NCBI GenBank assembly: GCA_963556195.1
Contig: OY744519.1
Coordinates: forward strand, 36,556,301-36,620,300
Direction: 5' to 3'
Length of the DNA stretch: 64,000 nucleotides
Source of the DNA: Sepiola atlantica
Taxonomy: Eukaryota > Mollusca > Cephalopoda > Sepiida > Sepiolidae
Made by a program: the position numbers and the translations under genes. The notes under the pieces are model-generated. The model was not told where the DNA came from, searched no databases, and worked only from the letters and a program-made list of their open reading frames with translations. This document shows positions 46,195 to 58,056 of this stretch, in pieces. Every line of letters starts with the position of its first letter. Position 1 is the stretch's first letter.

Positions 46195-47225
46195 AAAAAG
46201 AAAACTCAACTGCAGCAGCTACAAGGAAGATTAGAACTGTCTATGGGATAAATGTTCTGAATGATCGAAAATGTCAACGGTAGTTTTCAAAATTTTCTTC
46301 TTGAGACTTTGACCAGTCAGATCGGCGACGTTCGGAAAGGCACAACATAAATTGATAACGACGCCATAAAAGACGATGTGGAGGTCAATCCAAAGTTGAC
46401 CAACAGAGAATTAGCTCAACAATTCAATAAAACCCATACCGCAATTATTTTATGCCTTCACGAGTTAGGAAATGTTTCAAAACTTGGACTCTGAGTTCCC
46501 CACGATTTGACCGATGCTCAACGAAATAAAAGATCAACTGTTTGCAAATCTTTGCGTTCCAGGAATCACGGAGACCCATTTTTGCAAAGAATTGTGACTG
46601 GAGATGGAAAATTGGTTCTTTACAAGAATACCCAATGCAAAAGACAATGGTTAGACCGACACCAAAGTCCACATCCTGTTCCAAAACAAGAAGGTTATTC
46701 TCTCTTTATGGTGGGGCATGATAGGACTGAATTATCATGAGTTGTTAGAGACTAATCAAACAATCATAACAGTAAACCATTGTTCGCAGATGGATGACTA
46801 AGAATTGTTTTATTAAAAAAAACGACCAGCATTACTCAATATAAAGGGTGTAGTGCTTTTGCATGATTGCGCAAGACCTCCCACAATCAAACTCACTCAG
46901 GAAATGATCATGAGTTTCAATTGGGAAGTTTTGCCTCATCCGCTTTATTCACCCGACATTGCTCCATCCTACTACTTTCTTCTCCGGTCGTTAAACAATA
47001 ACATTTATTAAACCGATGATCAATTAAAAAATTACCTGAATTTGTTTTTCTCTAAAAAATCAGAGAAATCTTTTGAAGAAGACATCAATAAGCTAGTTGA
47101 TCGTTGGATAGAAGTCATAGAAATTAGTGAAATTATTGTAAAGATTAAAAATGCTTTAATGTTAATGTTTCAGGTAGCATAAATTGGTTGGACAAAAACG
47201 ACATTACTTTCTTTCCAACCTGATA
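46195..47225 (+). pseudogene. Mariner transposase relic, DD34D (irritans-like)
   Basis: Plus-strand pieces in several frames follow the mariner order: AAATRKIRTVYGINVLNDRK-type HTH region (46213), EVNPKLTNRELAQQFNKTHT (46382), HDLTDAQRNKR (46502) and RIVTGDGKLVLY with the first catalytic Asp (about 46604). The HPVPKQEG clamp, LLHDCARPP with the second Asp (about 46865), and YSPDIAPSYYF (about 46950) follow. The third catalytic residue, expected Asp in PSDY, is Tyr here, 34 residues after the second. Multiple frameshifts and stops confirm death. The 3' end AAAAACGACATTACTTTCTT then TCCAACCTGA (47196-47225) looks like a mariner terminal repeat. Its left partner was not found. Confidence 0.9.
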
Positions 47226-49480
47226 AAATCGGGTTAATACCCAATTAGATATATTACGCTAATCTATGTGCTAATAACATTGCCATGTGCAACGGCAGTT
47301 AACACTTTCCAGTTATGACTTAAATTATTGTCTCTGTTTACTGATGCTTTTGAAAGAAGTACAGTGAACATTTATTCGCGATATGTGTCCGCAATTTTAG
47401 CCATGGTTTTTTATACATTGCTTGTATTTTAAATTACTACGAGTTATAATGTAATTGGCGGAACGCATCTTTTAAAAGATGAAAAAAATAAAGTTTCCTG
47501 ATGATTATAATACATTTTATAAGAGAACGCATATTCTGGTAAAAATTATTATTTTAAACCAAGAGTAATATTATATGGCTCTTCATATTCTATTATTATA
47601 CTACAGTTAAGTTAATGAACGCTATTTTACCAAAGCTCTGTTATTATATAGATTACTCACATAAAGTACATGTAAAACTATTTTTTGTTTTAAGGGTTGA
47701 GTAATATGTAATAAAAATCCAATATATTTGTTCTAGTAAGACATAATATTTAATTTTATCACTAAGTAACACATCTTATATTAGTGTTCGTCTATTTCAT
47801 TAAGCCTTTCTTATATTGTGTTGTTTGACCTGTCTGCTATTATTTCATATAGTCTCTATTATTTTCTCTTCCGTCCATCTATCACCCAATTCTCTCTGTT
47901 AATTAACATACAAAAGTAATAAAACTAGCTATAAAGCAGCATATTATATAGTCAATTATAAACACTAAGAAATCTGTAAAGAAAGAGTAAGATAAAAAGA
48001 CAGAGTGAGATAGAGATGGTGATATAGCAAATAGAAAGACACATTTTAGGTTTTGCAATTCTATTTTTCTACATTTACCTGGTTTTGAAATTCACTTATT
48101 TGTTATTCAACCAAGCTAGCCCGAGCCCAATGGGTGACATTTTTGTTATCAGCAGTACATCAAGTAAACACTTCGTATCAGATAATTTGAAACATATATA
48201 TTTAATTTAAAAATAATTAATTCATATGAAACCCGCTTTTTTATATTCTAATGGTGTATCTGTTTCAGATCATATTAAACTGTGTAGGTGATTTTATACC
48301 GAAGCACACCGACTATTTCACACATTTTCAAAACACAATTGCTATAGTTGTATTACCTCTGTTTTTTTAATAAATATATTTTGTAAAATTTAAACGCTTA
48401 TGTATAAATATATAATAATATATTTTTATTGTTCGGTTGTGGCGAACTAGTGGGCTGAGTAAGAGTGTGAGGAACACACTGGAATTGGCGGAAGTGTATC
48501 TCTTGCATTCTCTAGCGAACGGAATCCGCTCGATCTCAACTTAGGAAAATGTCTATAACATGGTTAGATACCCTTACATACACAACTGCATCGTCCATTC
48601 CTGGGATTTCGCCTACCTACGCAGTCAATGAAGCCTACTCCCTACTGAACGTGGCTTACATACACTTTACTGTTAATTTAGAGAGGGATGTAAGCAACAT
48701 TTGACGGTTTGTCTGCAACAAATCACCGGGCATTCATTTTCAGATCAGTTTGTCTTAATAAACCGGATGTAATTTATTCCATACATGTTTATGTCTGTTA
48801 ATTAGACGTGTTTTATTTGTTTAGGCCAGGTGTTATGTCCGGTACGACGAAGCCGATATTAAACACTATTTTCCTGTAGCTGGTAAAATTACTGTTTCAT
48901 ATTTTGTCGACAATAATATTCGGTAAATTATTATAGTAGATCCACAATGATTCATATTCAAAGTTGTTGATTCAATAGTTTACAATGTGATCTATTAGTC
49001 AAATCAAGCACCCTCGTATTTACAAGATAACTTATGTGATAACGAATCGGTTCAAGCGAATCGGTAAAAAACGAAATCGAATATATTACATTCGACCATT
49101 AGGTTCATTACACGTAGGACACCGTTCATCTGTACATACATTACTTACGTGCAATCCACATTATTTACCTATAATAATAGAATTACTCCTCGGCCTTATA
49201 GTTGTATCCGAGTCGCTGCTCAAGTCATGGTGTCTATGCTGGCATTCGGTGTCTGAATAGTCGTATTGATGTTGATTTTCATGAGTAAAAAGACTTTCCA
49301 CAAAAAGAAATCGATTATAATTACCGGCAACTTCGACCTGCCAGCCAGAAATGATTTGACATAATTGAGTTAATTTAAATCTTCGATTAAGTTGTTTATG
49401 TCTATTCAGGCTTCATTGTTCGATAACCCCTGCAGCGTTTCCTACATTTTATACAAGCGATAATAATAAGCCGGACTTAA
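47226..49480. other. No feature seen
   Basis: AT-rich. A GC-richer patch at about 48440-48560 has no recognisable motif. Confidence 0.5.
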
Positions 49481-49556
49481 TCAATTTAAAGAGAGGCAGT
49501 ATTATGATCAAATATAAATCGAATTGGTGTTGCTTATGCCTCTCTAAATTGAACTG
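49480..49556. repeat. Short inverted repeat
   Basis: TCAATTTAAAGAGAGGCA at about 49480 pairs with TGCCTCTCTAAATTGA at about 49537, with one bulged A. The loop is about 40 bases. It could be a small MITE or a hairpin. Confidence 0.8.
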
Positions 49557-50262
49557 ATGATATACTACTAAAATTATCATTTAAATAAAAAATGAATCAA
49601 CAAGACACTACTATTTAAAGTATATTTTCAGAAATGATACATTACTTACGTAAAATTAATTCCCCGAGTTTAAACCATTTTGTACCATTTTATGTCTCTT
49701 TACGAAGACTAAAATTAAAGATAGAATGCTACTAAACATTGTGTCTATAATCTTTTTCTCCAATTGCGGTCATAATTCATTAACTGATTTCGATTCAAGA
49801 AAATGGCTAAAACTCAGGGCTAAAGCTTAAGGGGTCTAAAGAAGAAGTTTAAATTCAGGTAATCTAGCTTTATTATTGGCAATATATAGATCGAATTCAA
49901 TGCACATCTGAAATATTTCAATCTTCAAATACGACGTAGTGCCCATCTGAGACTCGCGAAACAACTTCAAAATACCCTAAAGACACTAAATACACTAAAA
50001 CTGTAGTAATTAATTTAGTAATTAATTTATTTTACTGATTGTTTAAATTTCACAAATATTGGAGGTATTTACGGCGTTTAACTTTGCTTCGCCCTATTTA
50101 GATACAACTAAATTAAATTAAATATAGCTCACACGACAATTCTTCTGTCTAACTGCTGTGTTTCAAAATTCATATTGATCAGTTAATTAGTTTAAGGGTT
50201 AATCATATACATAAAGATATATTAACACAAACGCATACCTAAACTCATATACATTGACACAC

Positions 50263-50299
<37 letters not shown>

Positions 50300-50829
50300 C
50301 GTGTGTATGTGAGTATGTGTGAGTGTTTGATAGTGAATACATTTTTATCATTGTGAAATAATAAATAGATCAATACCAGTGTAAATATATGTTGATCTTA
50401 TATTCATACATGCGCCGACGGACAAAATGAATCAAGTAGTAATCCGCAGGAAATGACACAAAAGAAATATATAAAATTAATAGTAAAATACGAAATACAA
50501 TACTATAAATCCCTCACTGTTAAATAGACACGTGATATCCTCGAACAGACTCCTCAGTTTTAAAGGGCGCCAGAATGTGGGAGTAACTCGTGTTCTGTTT
50601 CTATCCTGCGAATAATGGAAACAAAGGGACCTTATGCCGCAACTGCATATTCCTGTACAAGCTGTCGCCGATGGCTGAAAGATTACCAGTAATTATGAAA
50701 AAAATAGCAATAATTTATCATGACTAAAATATAAATACGATCTAAGATTTATTTTATTTTAAAAAAGAATAACGCATCCATTCTTTACATTCCAACGCCT
50801 GTATCGAAAAGTATAGTATACTAGGAAAT
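49557..50829. other. No gene; (TA)n(TG)n at 50262-50320
   Basis: A short TA then TG microsatellite is the only clear pattern. Confidence 0.6.
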
Positions 50830-51330
50830 ATATGCCCCCCGGTCGTATATTTTTGCTAGGTCGGGAGCATGATATCGTAATGTACAAACTGCATACATTG
50901 TCCCCACCCACAGGAAGAGGTAATTACTAAAAGGATTATATCATGACAGACAAATATTTCATCTCCTCCAAAAGAGGAGTTAATGATTGGGAGGAATGGT
51001 ATCATGAAACAAAATAGATAGTAAACTAACTCGACCCCCTAAAACAGGAAGAAAGTTATCCTGGGATGATGATATTGTGAGGAACGAACATATAAAAATA
51101 CGGTAATGCTCGGGAGGAATGTATTATTAGGAACGAAAATATACTACGCCCCCCCCCCCAAAAGAAAGTCAAGCGTCGGAGTATTCCCCCACACACACAT
51201 ATACACACACACACATAAAGGATGTGGTTATGCTTGATCGGAAATACCCCCTCCAAGATAGAGGAGATAATACCTGGGAGTATCACCCCATGAAAGGAGA
51301 ATGTAATGCCTGCGAGTATGGTATGGCAAG
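50830..51330 (+). repeat. Degenerate short tandem repeat family, copy 2
   Basis: Several degenerate units with C-run, CCAAAAGAGGAGTTAATG, GGGAGGAATGGTATCATG, GAACGAACATAT and AATACCTGGGAGTAT at about 75-85-bp steps. It contains a small (CA)n array at 51190-51214. Same family and strand as 25736-26110. Confidence 0.75.
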
Positions 51331-52565
51331 TTTGATTGTACACGTAAAATGCCGAAATGTAATGGGCTGAAAAATATAGTCGCCATCTTTATAAACAAAG
51401 AGAAGTTTGCAAGCTAAGGAACAATGATAACTTCATTTCATATTTTTAAAATTAAAATATACATGTTTATAACCGTGAGTAAACTTCTTCCTTAGCTAGC
51501 CTCTTACTTGGCTTCTTCAGATGTACACTTAAATTTTTTTATATAATTTTCATTTTGGCGCTTCAGGTGTACGATGAAAATTGATATAACTTTGGGTTTT
51601 TAATGTTTACTTTGTTTTTTCCTTTTTTACTGAAACATGGTTTAAGTAAAAAAAAGTATAAATTTATTATAAGTAATGTCAAAACTTATTTCACTTTAAA
51701 TAATTTACGTAACTGAAATAGGAATTAATGCCAAATAAAAAGAAAAATACCATTTTTCCTAAAAAGTAGGGGTTAATTAAAAAAATGAGCATTACTGTTT
51801 TTTTAATTTATTTTATATTGGGGGCGGCGAGAAATTTATTAAGAAGTTAACGAAAATTTTACATTAAAATGATGTTACAATTTAAACAGAAAGCCCAATT
51901 GTATTGCTTTGTATTTTAAGTATAAGCCGTTTTTATTTCAGTCTTTAGATTTATATATTTTTGGTAATTTATTTCGTATATAAATCATGTACTTCAAAAA
52001 CAATAACAAATAAAATTTATCGTCGCTAGAAAAAGTGAGGGTGAGAGAGAAGAGATACAGGTAGTGATGACGACGCTAATTTTGTTTTAATTTCGAAGGA
52101 GTACCCCCTTCTCTTGAAACAGAGAGATAGAGAGAAAAAAGGGAGAAAGAGAGAGAACAACCAAATAACCTCCCCTTTACTGTGCATTCTGTATATCCTT
52201 CTAGCTAGCTAAGTTCTTAGTTTCATCTTAATCATCTCCCTTGACATTTTAAGAATGTTGTTAGTAATTTATTAATGTGTTTAATTAAATCAATTACATT
52301 AATAACTGTTCATTTACAGAAAACTATTGTAGATAAACAGGGACAATCAAATAATATAATTATAAATGTATAACAGAAAACATTACTTAATTATAGACGG
52401 TATAAAAAAGGAGTTATGCAAGTTTATATGTGTTTATTTAATACTATATATACTGTAGTTGAAAGAATATTACTGTATAGTTCATTTAGATAACCTCATC
52501 CCATTTGGATGATAATATAGGAGTGATAAATAAGAAACACATTTTTCATTTATTGATTTAGATAC
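51331..52565. other. No gene seen
   Basis: 51400-51535 holds a loose inverted repeat around GCAAGCTAAGGAA and TTCCTTAGCTAGC. GAGA-rich sequence occurs at 52118-52160. Confidence 0.45.
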
Positions 52566-52592
52566 TATTCTCTCTCTCTCCTCTCTCTCTCG

Positions 52593-52647
<55 letters not shown>

Positions 52648-52649
52648 CA

Positions 52650-52700
<51 letters not shown>

Positions 52701-52702
52701 AT
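52566..52702. repeat. (CT)n(TA)n(TG)n compound microsatellite
   Basis: CT array to 52610, TA array with two TTTA interruptions to 52683, then TG. Confidence 0.97.
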
Positions 52703-53349
52703 ACTGCTAAATGTGCCGATATGTACAGTGACAAAGATATCCCAGGAAACGCGGACGCTCAAGTTATATACTATTCCTTAATGAGAATTAAAGAAACAAC
52801 ATATACCTATTCTTCAAACTACCTAAACAGTTATTGGTGGCCTTTAAGTTTCGATAGATAGTGTATTCTTCTTATATGGTGCATGCACCGGAAGTCTATA
52901 GTGAATCATGGGTTGTGCGCAACTCCTGAAACAGCATTGGTTAGGTCAGGCCATGCGAAATCATGTAAACAATGGCACGACACTCTGAGAAATTTAGGAG
53001 CTTTATATCCCTTAGACTAGTAGCAACACCAAGGCGTGCGATTCTAGTTTACCAATATATTTAATTCATTGCTAAATGGCTTATATATATGTTAATAACT
53101 TTCCTGGATGTATTGGTGAAAGTGATTTAACTTGACCAAAGCAGGCCGCACACAAGCATCGCTCACGTAACCACTACACAACGCCACTCCCCTAACATAA
53201 TAATCAGACAAATCTCATAACCATTCGCTGTAGTGTATCATATAACGCGTCGACAATTATATTTAACAGAAATAATATGAACCACAGAGCCGTGCAGATC
53301 GTCGTGGCAATAACAAAAATAGATCCAAGTTCCTCTAGGCCGGGATGGC

Positions 53350-53425
53350 GACGACGATGATGATGATGATGAGTATGATGAGTATGATGATGATGATGAT
53401 TATGATGATGATGACGACGACGTCG
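53350..53425. repeat. (GAT)n microsatellite
   Basis: ATG/GAT trinucleotide array with AGTATGATG interruptions, flanked by GACGAC. Confidence 0.95.
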
Positions 53426-53454
53426 ATCTGGTCGTATCGTCCAGCTACGAACAC

Positions 53455-53515
53455 ACTCCCACGTTGAAACTGGTTATATAAACGAGCGATCACTGGGCGA
53501 ACAGCAATTGGTTGG
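53455..53515 (-). promoter_or_regulatory. Possible pol II core promoter
   Basis: On the minus strand CCAACCAATTG is followed about 25 bases later by TTTATATAACC, a CCAAT plus TATA arrangement in a GC-richer patch. The next downstream sequence is the GAT microsatellite and no coding region, so it may belong to a decayed LTR. Confidence 0.3.
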
Positions 53516-53689
53516 CTCTTTTGTGGCGAAGGAGCATTCAAAGCAGTACAAAAGGAAATAACAATGTTTAACAACTCGATCTTTTTTTGTGTACAAGAGT
53601 AATTAGAAATATAATAAAATAATTGATTTTACATTGGTCAATGGTAGGATTAAAGTCTATCGTGCTCGTAAATGTCTTTAGCAATTTAG

Positions 53690-54331
53690 CAAAGGGATGT
53701 GTTTCGCTAGTTCTCTGTTTGTGCGAATTCTTTACACAAGTGGTTGCTTAAATCACAAACTTAACGGGCGAAAGCGGTGGCTAGAATTTAGTCCGGTTTG
53801 GTTCTTCGACGCACGCTACTTCGGTGCACGCCCTGGCGTCAGTGCAACTCTCCCGGGCGACAGTCCAACTCTGACTCGTACGTGAAAAAAACCTTTATGT
53901 ATTGAAGAAGTCTATCGTCGTACACCCCCTTCTCCGCAATCTTACTTCCTGCGTGTCTTTCTCTCCCAAGGAAGGTGGGGACAGGGTCCTCACTCGTTTT
54001 TTTCATGAAATAAATCGGAGTGTCTTCTATCACATCGTTATCGCAAAAATAAACGCGACAACCGTGGTTTTCTCATTCTGTCACATAGCTGGATGTGCTC
54101 TGTGCTCCACTTGTAATTAACGATAACAGCCCCAAATTAATCTTTGTCAAGTGGATTCGTTTTTCCAAGGTCGTGGCATCTTCAAAACAACCGTCACAGT
54201 TCTAAATCGCACCATTCACCCAAACAATAATATCGCTTCATTGATATTTCAGAATTATGTTTGCGATATGGCATTCTCTTATCTCTGGCTTCTATCTGGC
54301 AACTATCTCCACGCCTTGGTAGTATTTGATT
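53690..54331. other. GC-richer segment, unrecognised
   Basis: This segment has more G+C than its flanks. Overlapping frames (plus 53697-53885, minus 53839-54033) show no known domain. It could be internal sequence of the LTR-like element whose candidate terminus follows. Confidence 0.3.
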
Positions 54332-54533
54332 TGTAATATCTTACACGATTCCGCGAGACTAGCTGTCGTCTGTCGTCCGAAGAAGTTCATTTCTACGTCA
54401 AATATATACTAGTTTTATATCTCCACTGTGTTTCGGCGCAGAGTCATCAGTCGGCCTAGTATAACCACCAAGATGCATACTAGCGCGTCACCAGGGTACC
54501 TGATCACTATGGGGCACCGGATACTTTGTCACA
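54332..54533 (-). repeat. Possible solo LTR or element terminus
   Basis: On the minus strand it starts TGTGACA, ends TATTACA (TG...CA), and holds a TATA-like GATATAAAAC. It also contains CTGATGACTCTGCGCCGAAAC (54450-54430): both hammerhead boxes, but with nothing pairing between them. No second copy occurs in the window, so the LTR reading rests on the ends alone. Confidence 0.3.
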
Positions 54534-54879
54534 TCCGCCCCTTTCTTTTTTATATGCTATTTTCTCATAATTGACATTTTCCAGACCGTCCCCCTTCCCT
54601 GCACACACACACAGAACAATGGATGATGTAATCAAACAACAAAAATAAAAACTGCAACTAGGAAATGGAAACCAAAAGTGTTTTAGTTGTTTGTTTTTTC
54701 CAGTCTATTAACACATCATGACTACGTATGCGTGTGTGCATGTTGTGGTACTTGTGTTGGAAGAGGATGATGATAACATTAATGATCTACGCATGCAATG
54801 AAGAGTTTGTCACTAGGAAATGAAGGCTCGCAACGCCCTTACAATTACTGCACTATCCTCTTTTCCTCGGAATCCATCT

Positions 54880-55227
54880 CTACTTATTCACTGTTCGTAC
54901 CTTAATGTTAGGTTTAGGTATGATGCTTGTTCCTTCCAACATCTTCTTCACAGGTAGGCCCTCCATCCGGATTTCCAACAAGGTCAGTGGATCCTGCACC
55001 CGCTCGTGATCTTGGTTCAATGTGCTCAAGGGTAACCATTCTTCGCTCATGCACTCGGTTGTCAGTGAATTCGCGTTGTCCAATTTCTCACTACGTCTTT
55101 CCGCGCCCTTTTTACTGTAAAAGCTAACCCTATCATTTATGTTTAAAATTATCACTAACATCGGCCAATCCACTTTCCTAACGGTGTCTAATTTCCACTT
55201 TCTAACGTGAATTTTCTTTTCCCGCAA
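54880..55227 (-). pseudogene. Unrecognised coding remnant, 115-codon frame
   Basis: A charged, coding-looking frame that includes RKVDWPMLVIILNINDRVSF and HERVQDPLTLLEIRMEGLPV. It overlaps the 3' end of the next frame upstream (55202-55504) in another register. That suggests one reading frame broken by a frameshift. I do not recognise the family. The region is GC-richer than the window average, which argues against pure chance. Confidence 0.3.
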
Positions 55228-55504
55228 GGCTCAGTCGGGCCTTCAATTTTTCCAAAGCTAATATCTTATTACTTTCCGATTTCGCAACACATCTTAACAC
55301 ATTATGATGCTTCAATAACTGTTCGGTGGGATCGACCGCTAACCTCAAATAATGGGGTATTTGGGTCCGTATCTGCAACAGCGCCTCTCTTAATCTACCG
55401 GGGGTATTATACTCGGCGACAAGTGTCACAGCGATAGCGTATCCAACTGTGCACGCACATGTTTCAACAGCCCGATCAACGGCTGTCATGCCTGGGGCAC
55501 TCAC
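55202..55504 (-). pseudogene. Unrecognised coding remnant, 100-codon frame
   Basis: The frame holds TCACTVGYAIAVTLVAEYN, LREALLQIRTQIPHYLRL and KILALEKLKARLSL, with Ala- and Leu-rich helices. A good splice acceptor-like TTCTGTTGTTTACAG ends just upstream (plus 55512), and a donor-like AAG/GTACGT lies 48 bases further (plus 55555-55560). Joining them gives an out-of-phase stop, so the apparent 48-bp intron is probably not used, or the gene is dead. Family unknown. Confidence 0.3.
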
Positions 55505-55555
55505 GTCACTGTAAACAACAGAAATATCTCAGTACAAACCAGTTTGGTTCACGTA

Positions 55556-55808
55556 CCTTCACTGCCATTGCGTCGGCCACACCGGCTACATCTTCTCTAC
55601 ATTCGCGTCCCTGGGAAACCAGTTCTCTAAGACTAGCATCTTCTGCTGTCACTGCGTCGGCCACTCTGGCCATCTCTTCTCTACATTCCAGTACTTAGGA
55701 AAACATTTCCCTCAGAGTAGCACCTTCCGCTGTCACTGCGTCGGCAACACCGACCGACTCTTCTCTACATTCCTATGGCTGGAATAACAGTCCCTTAAGA
55801 CTAGCCCT
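55556..55808 (-). repeat. 84-bp tandem repeat encoding 28-residue units
   Basis: Three units of 84 bp. On the minus strand each encodes a 28-residue block of the form ECRE-----VADAVTAE-ASLRE. Two in-frame stops fall just before ECRE in successive units; the frame is otherwise open. 28 residues equal four heptads and hydrophobics recur at about 3-4 residue steps, so a coiled coil is plausible. It lies directly upstream of the unrecognised frame at 55202-55504 and may be part of the same decayed gene. Confidence 0.6.
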
Positions 55809-55961
55809 GTTCGTGACTTACTCAAGCCCGGTTACGTTCGATATCGATACGCTTTTTTGGCTGTCTACGAACGTAACTCTTTTAGTTCCTCCCTATCCTT
55901 TCCAATTTCTTCGTGATTATTCTCTCATCGCTTTCCGACACTGTCTTTAACGACACACCGT

Positions 55962-56245
55962 ATGCCTCTCCCAATATCGGTGGCACTTATTTATTCTGCC
56001 TTGTCTGTATTAACACTATCCCTCTTAGATAGGATCTCGTATAATTCCCTTCGTTTATCACTACTTCTGTGCCCTTTCGTAAGGGGCATTACAATCGAAC
56101 ATATTGTTGGTGTTGCGAATATCTGTCGATTACCTCAACCCGTTTTTAAACTCATTACATACCTGTCGGCAGCAACCTATCCAGCTGCAGGTCTATCACT
56201 GACGTGATTAACCATTTGGATCTAACCACGACGACCCCCATCGTC
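55962..56245 (-). pseudogene. Possible further coding remnant
   Basis: The minus strand has a Met-initiated stretch, MGVVVVRSKWLITSVIDLQL, ending at a donor-like CAG/GTATGT (plus 56165-56173). Further on is a mostly open frame with TKGHRSSDKRRELYEILSK. Stops interrupt it. This is weak evidence and chance cannot be excluded. Confidence 0.2.
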
Positions 56246-56286
56246 CCAGTTATGCATCTCTCTCTATCATTATCTATCCGTTTATC

Positions 56287-56492
56287 TCAAGGGTGACATC
56301 CAAGAGAACGGTCCGTGCCACAACCACAAGCACCGCACATACATCGGGACATTGGTGAACATTTATTACAGTGCCAAGTTTGCACTTGACGGTACTCGGA
56401 CGAGGAATTCTCTATTTTGCACAAAGCTTGTTCGAAATCGCATTTAAAGATTCTCGAAGCAGTTGCCATCAATTTTCGACAGCCGTCTCTGT
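56287..56492 (-). CDS. Possible terminal exon, Cys-rich product
   Basis: On the minus strand a polypyrimidine run and TTTGCACAG acceptor precede an open stretch of about 65 codons to a TGA. The product has CRKLMATASRIFKCDFEQAL then the Cys-rich tail WHCNKCSPMSRCMCGACGC, ending GCHP. Eight or more Cys in about 30 residues suggest a zinc-binding or disulphide-rich domain, which I cannot name. No matching upstream exon or poly(A) signal was established. A transposon-derived zinc finger is an alternative. Confidence 0.3.
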
Positions 56493-56875
56493 GCAAACAA
56501 AAAAAAATACACCCATAACTTAGAACTAATGGGTGTACGTTTAGAATGTCTCTTCCCATTTTTCTTTTTATAATTATTTTTTTTAGTTATGGTCTTTTGA
56601 CAACGTTTTTAATGTGATTCTTCTCGTAGTCGACGATTATCTTGAAAAGTGTCGATTGAAAGACGTCTCGATAATTTTATTTATTTTTTTACCTCCTTTT
56701 TTCACAATACTCGTTTAAAAAAAACACATCCTCATAGAGAAAGAAAATAAAGTTACGAAGTGATTCATCTTTGTTCCCCTTCTCGTGGTTCTTGATTCTG
56801 CTCTTATAGTATGAATTATAATAAAAAAACTTCACTATAGAAAATAATTGCAATGCGTCAAATATTATTGATTAT

Positions 56876-56994
56876 GTATATGAATATATATATATATATG
56901 TATATGAATATATATATATGTATATGAATATATATATATGTATATGAATATGTATATATATATATATATGAATATGAATATATATATATGTATA

Positions 56995-57036
<42 letters not shown>
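56876..57036. repeat. (TA)n / (ATATATGTATATGAAT)n tract
   Basis: TA arrays interrupted by repeated GTATATGAATATATATAT units of about 20 bp, ending in a pure TA run. Confidence 0.96.
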
Positions 57037-57037
<1 letters not shown>

Positions 57038-57758
57038 TCTATATATTTTTATTAATTGAATACGTGAATAAAAGTAATCGACACGCGGTTCTGGGTAACA
57101 TCATCTAACTTAGACAATGATCGAAACTTTCGATGTTGATGCCAATCGTCTGGCGTTTTACTCCCAGGATATTGCGCCTTACCTGGAAATATGTACGATA
57201 TTTATCACCTAGATAATTAATTCATTTATATGTTTTTGTTTTTATTGGTGATTGCGTTGTTTTCGATTGTTTCACTTATTAAGTGTTTAAGATGTAGAAA
57301 AGTTAATTATTAGTCGCTATTCATTTTTAAGGACCTAGTTTTCGTTAATATATTTTTTAAATTAATTTTTACGGACTTAAAAGTAATCCATGGACAGGTG
57401 TTTCTGACTCACATCCATTATTAGCATGACTAACTAAAACAAGGATCTAATCTTTGATGTTGATGTCAATAGTATGACGTTCTACTTTCATTTATGAAAA
57501 TTTAATAATTTTCGTTGAGGTACAGCATTTTATTAAAGAAATTACGAAAGGAATAAATGTGTTACTGTTCATGAGTAAAAAGATCTCTCATATCTTTTAA
57601 TCATAAAAAAATAAAATATGGTTTTCGGTTCGTAATTGCCCTAATATATATAGTAATTATCTTTTTGTTGTTTCTTAGATGTTTATCCAATGCAACTCCA
57701 GTGTTTATACAATAGTGATCAATAAAAGGTAGATCATTATTTAAATATAGATTCCTGA
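57037..57758. other. No gene seen
   Basis: AT-rich, no recognisable motif. GATGTTGATG(C/T)CAAT occurs twice (about 57134 and 57457) in similar context, suggesting an old duplication. Confidence 0.5.
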
Positions 57759-57764
57759 TTTATG

Positions 57765-57828
57765 CAAACATTGTAAGCTACATATGGGAATACATGTTTC
57801 GGCTGCGATCTTAAACCTCATCGGGCCA
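57765..57828 (-). ncRNA. Hammerhead-like motif, left arm copy
   Basis: On the minus strand: CCGAUGA (57824-57818), one change from CUGANGA (U4 to C). Stem II GGUU/AGCC (57817-57801). GAA at 57800-57798. Stem III ACAUG/UAUGU around a CCC-containing loop. Cleavage triplet GUA ends at 57779. Stem I partners are not complementary, apparently because a short segment present in the 58.2-kb copy (ACCAATGC) is deleted here. Probably inactive. Confidence 0.5.
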
Positions 57829-57843
57829 TCTTACAATTTAAAC

Positions 57844-57906
57844 TGGCCCGATGAGGTTTGATTTTGTATGAGATCCCAGCCAAAACATGTATGCACATAT
57901 GTAATG
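57844..57906 (+). ncRNA. Hammerhead-like motif, right arm copy
   Basis: CCGAUGA is at 57848-57854. Stem II GGUU...AGCC spans 57855-57881. The GAAAC box reads AAAAC (57882-57886), so the essential G12 is lost. Stem III ACAUGUAUGCACAUAUGU and GUA match the other copies. Inactive as it stands. Confidence 0.45.
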
Positions 57907-57974
57907 TTTGTATAAATAAAGTAATTCATACTAATATATTTCTCTTTCATTCCCTTTCTCTCTCGCTCTCTATC

Positions 57975-58027
<53 letters not shown>
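57975..58027. repeat. (TA)n microsatellite
   Basis: TA array after a CTCTCTCGCTCTC stretch. Confidence 0.97.
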
Positions 58028-58031
<4 letters not shown>

Positions 58032-58055
58032 ACATTTTTATTTATACACACATTA

Positions 58056-58056
<1 letters not shown>

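Larger units (their letters stand above)
57759..57917. repeat. Palindromic pair of hammerhead-family repeats
   Basis: The left arm (57759-57828) and right arm (57844-57917) are inverted copies of the same roughly 70-bp repeat around a 15-base spacer. Outer ends share TTTGTATAAAT/TTTATGCAAA-type sequence and the inner ends are TGGCCCGATGAGG on both strands. A third copy lies at 58151-58240 in the right-arm orientation. Confidence 0.85.

Noticed and set aside
47491..47540. CTGATGA with a perfect UUAUAA/UUAUAA stem II and GAGAAC
   Set aside because: Stem III is at most 2 bp and stem I has mismatches. In AT-rich DNA this can occur by chance.
54430..54450. Minus-strand CTGATGA, nine bases, GAAAC: both hammerhead boxes
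   Set aside because: The nine bases between the boxes (CTCTGCGCC) cannot form stem II, and no stem III or stem I partners were found.
55512..55560. Apparent 48-bp intron joining the coding tandem repeat to the 55.2-55.5-kb frame
   Set aside because: Splicing it gives an immediate out-of-phase stop, and 48 bp is very short for an intron in this kind of genome.
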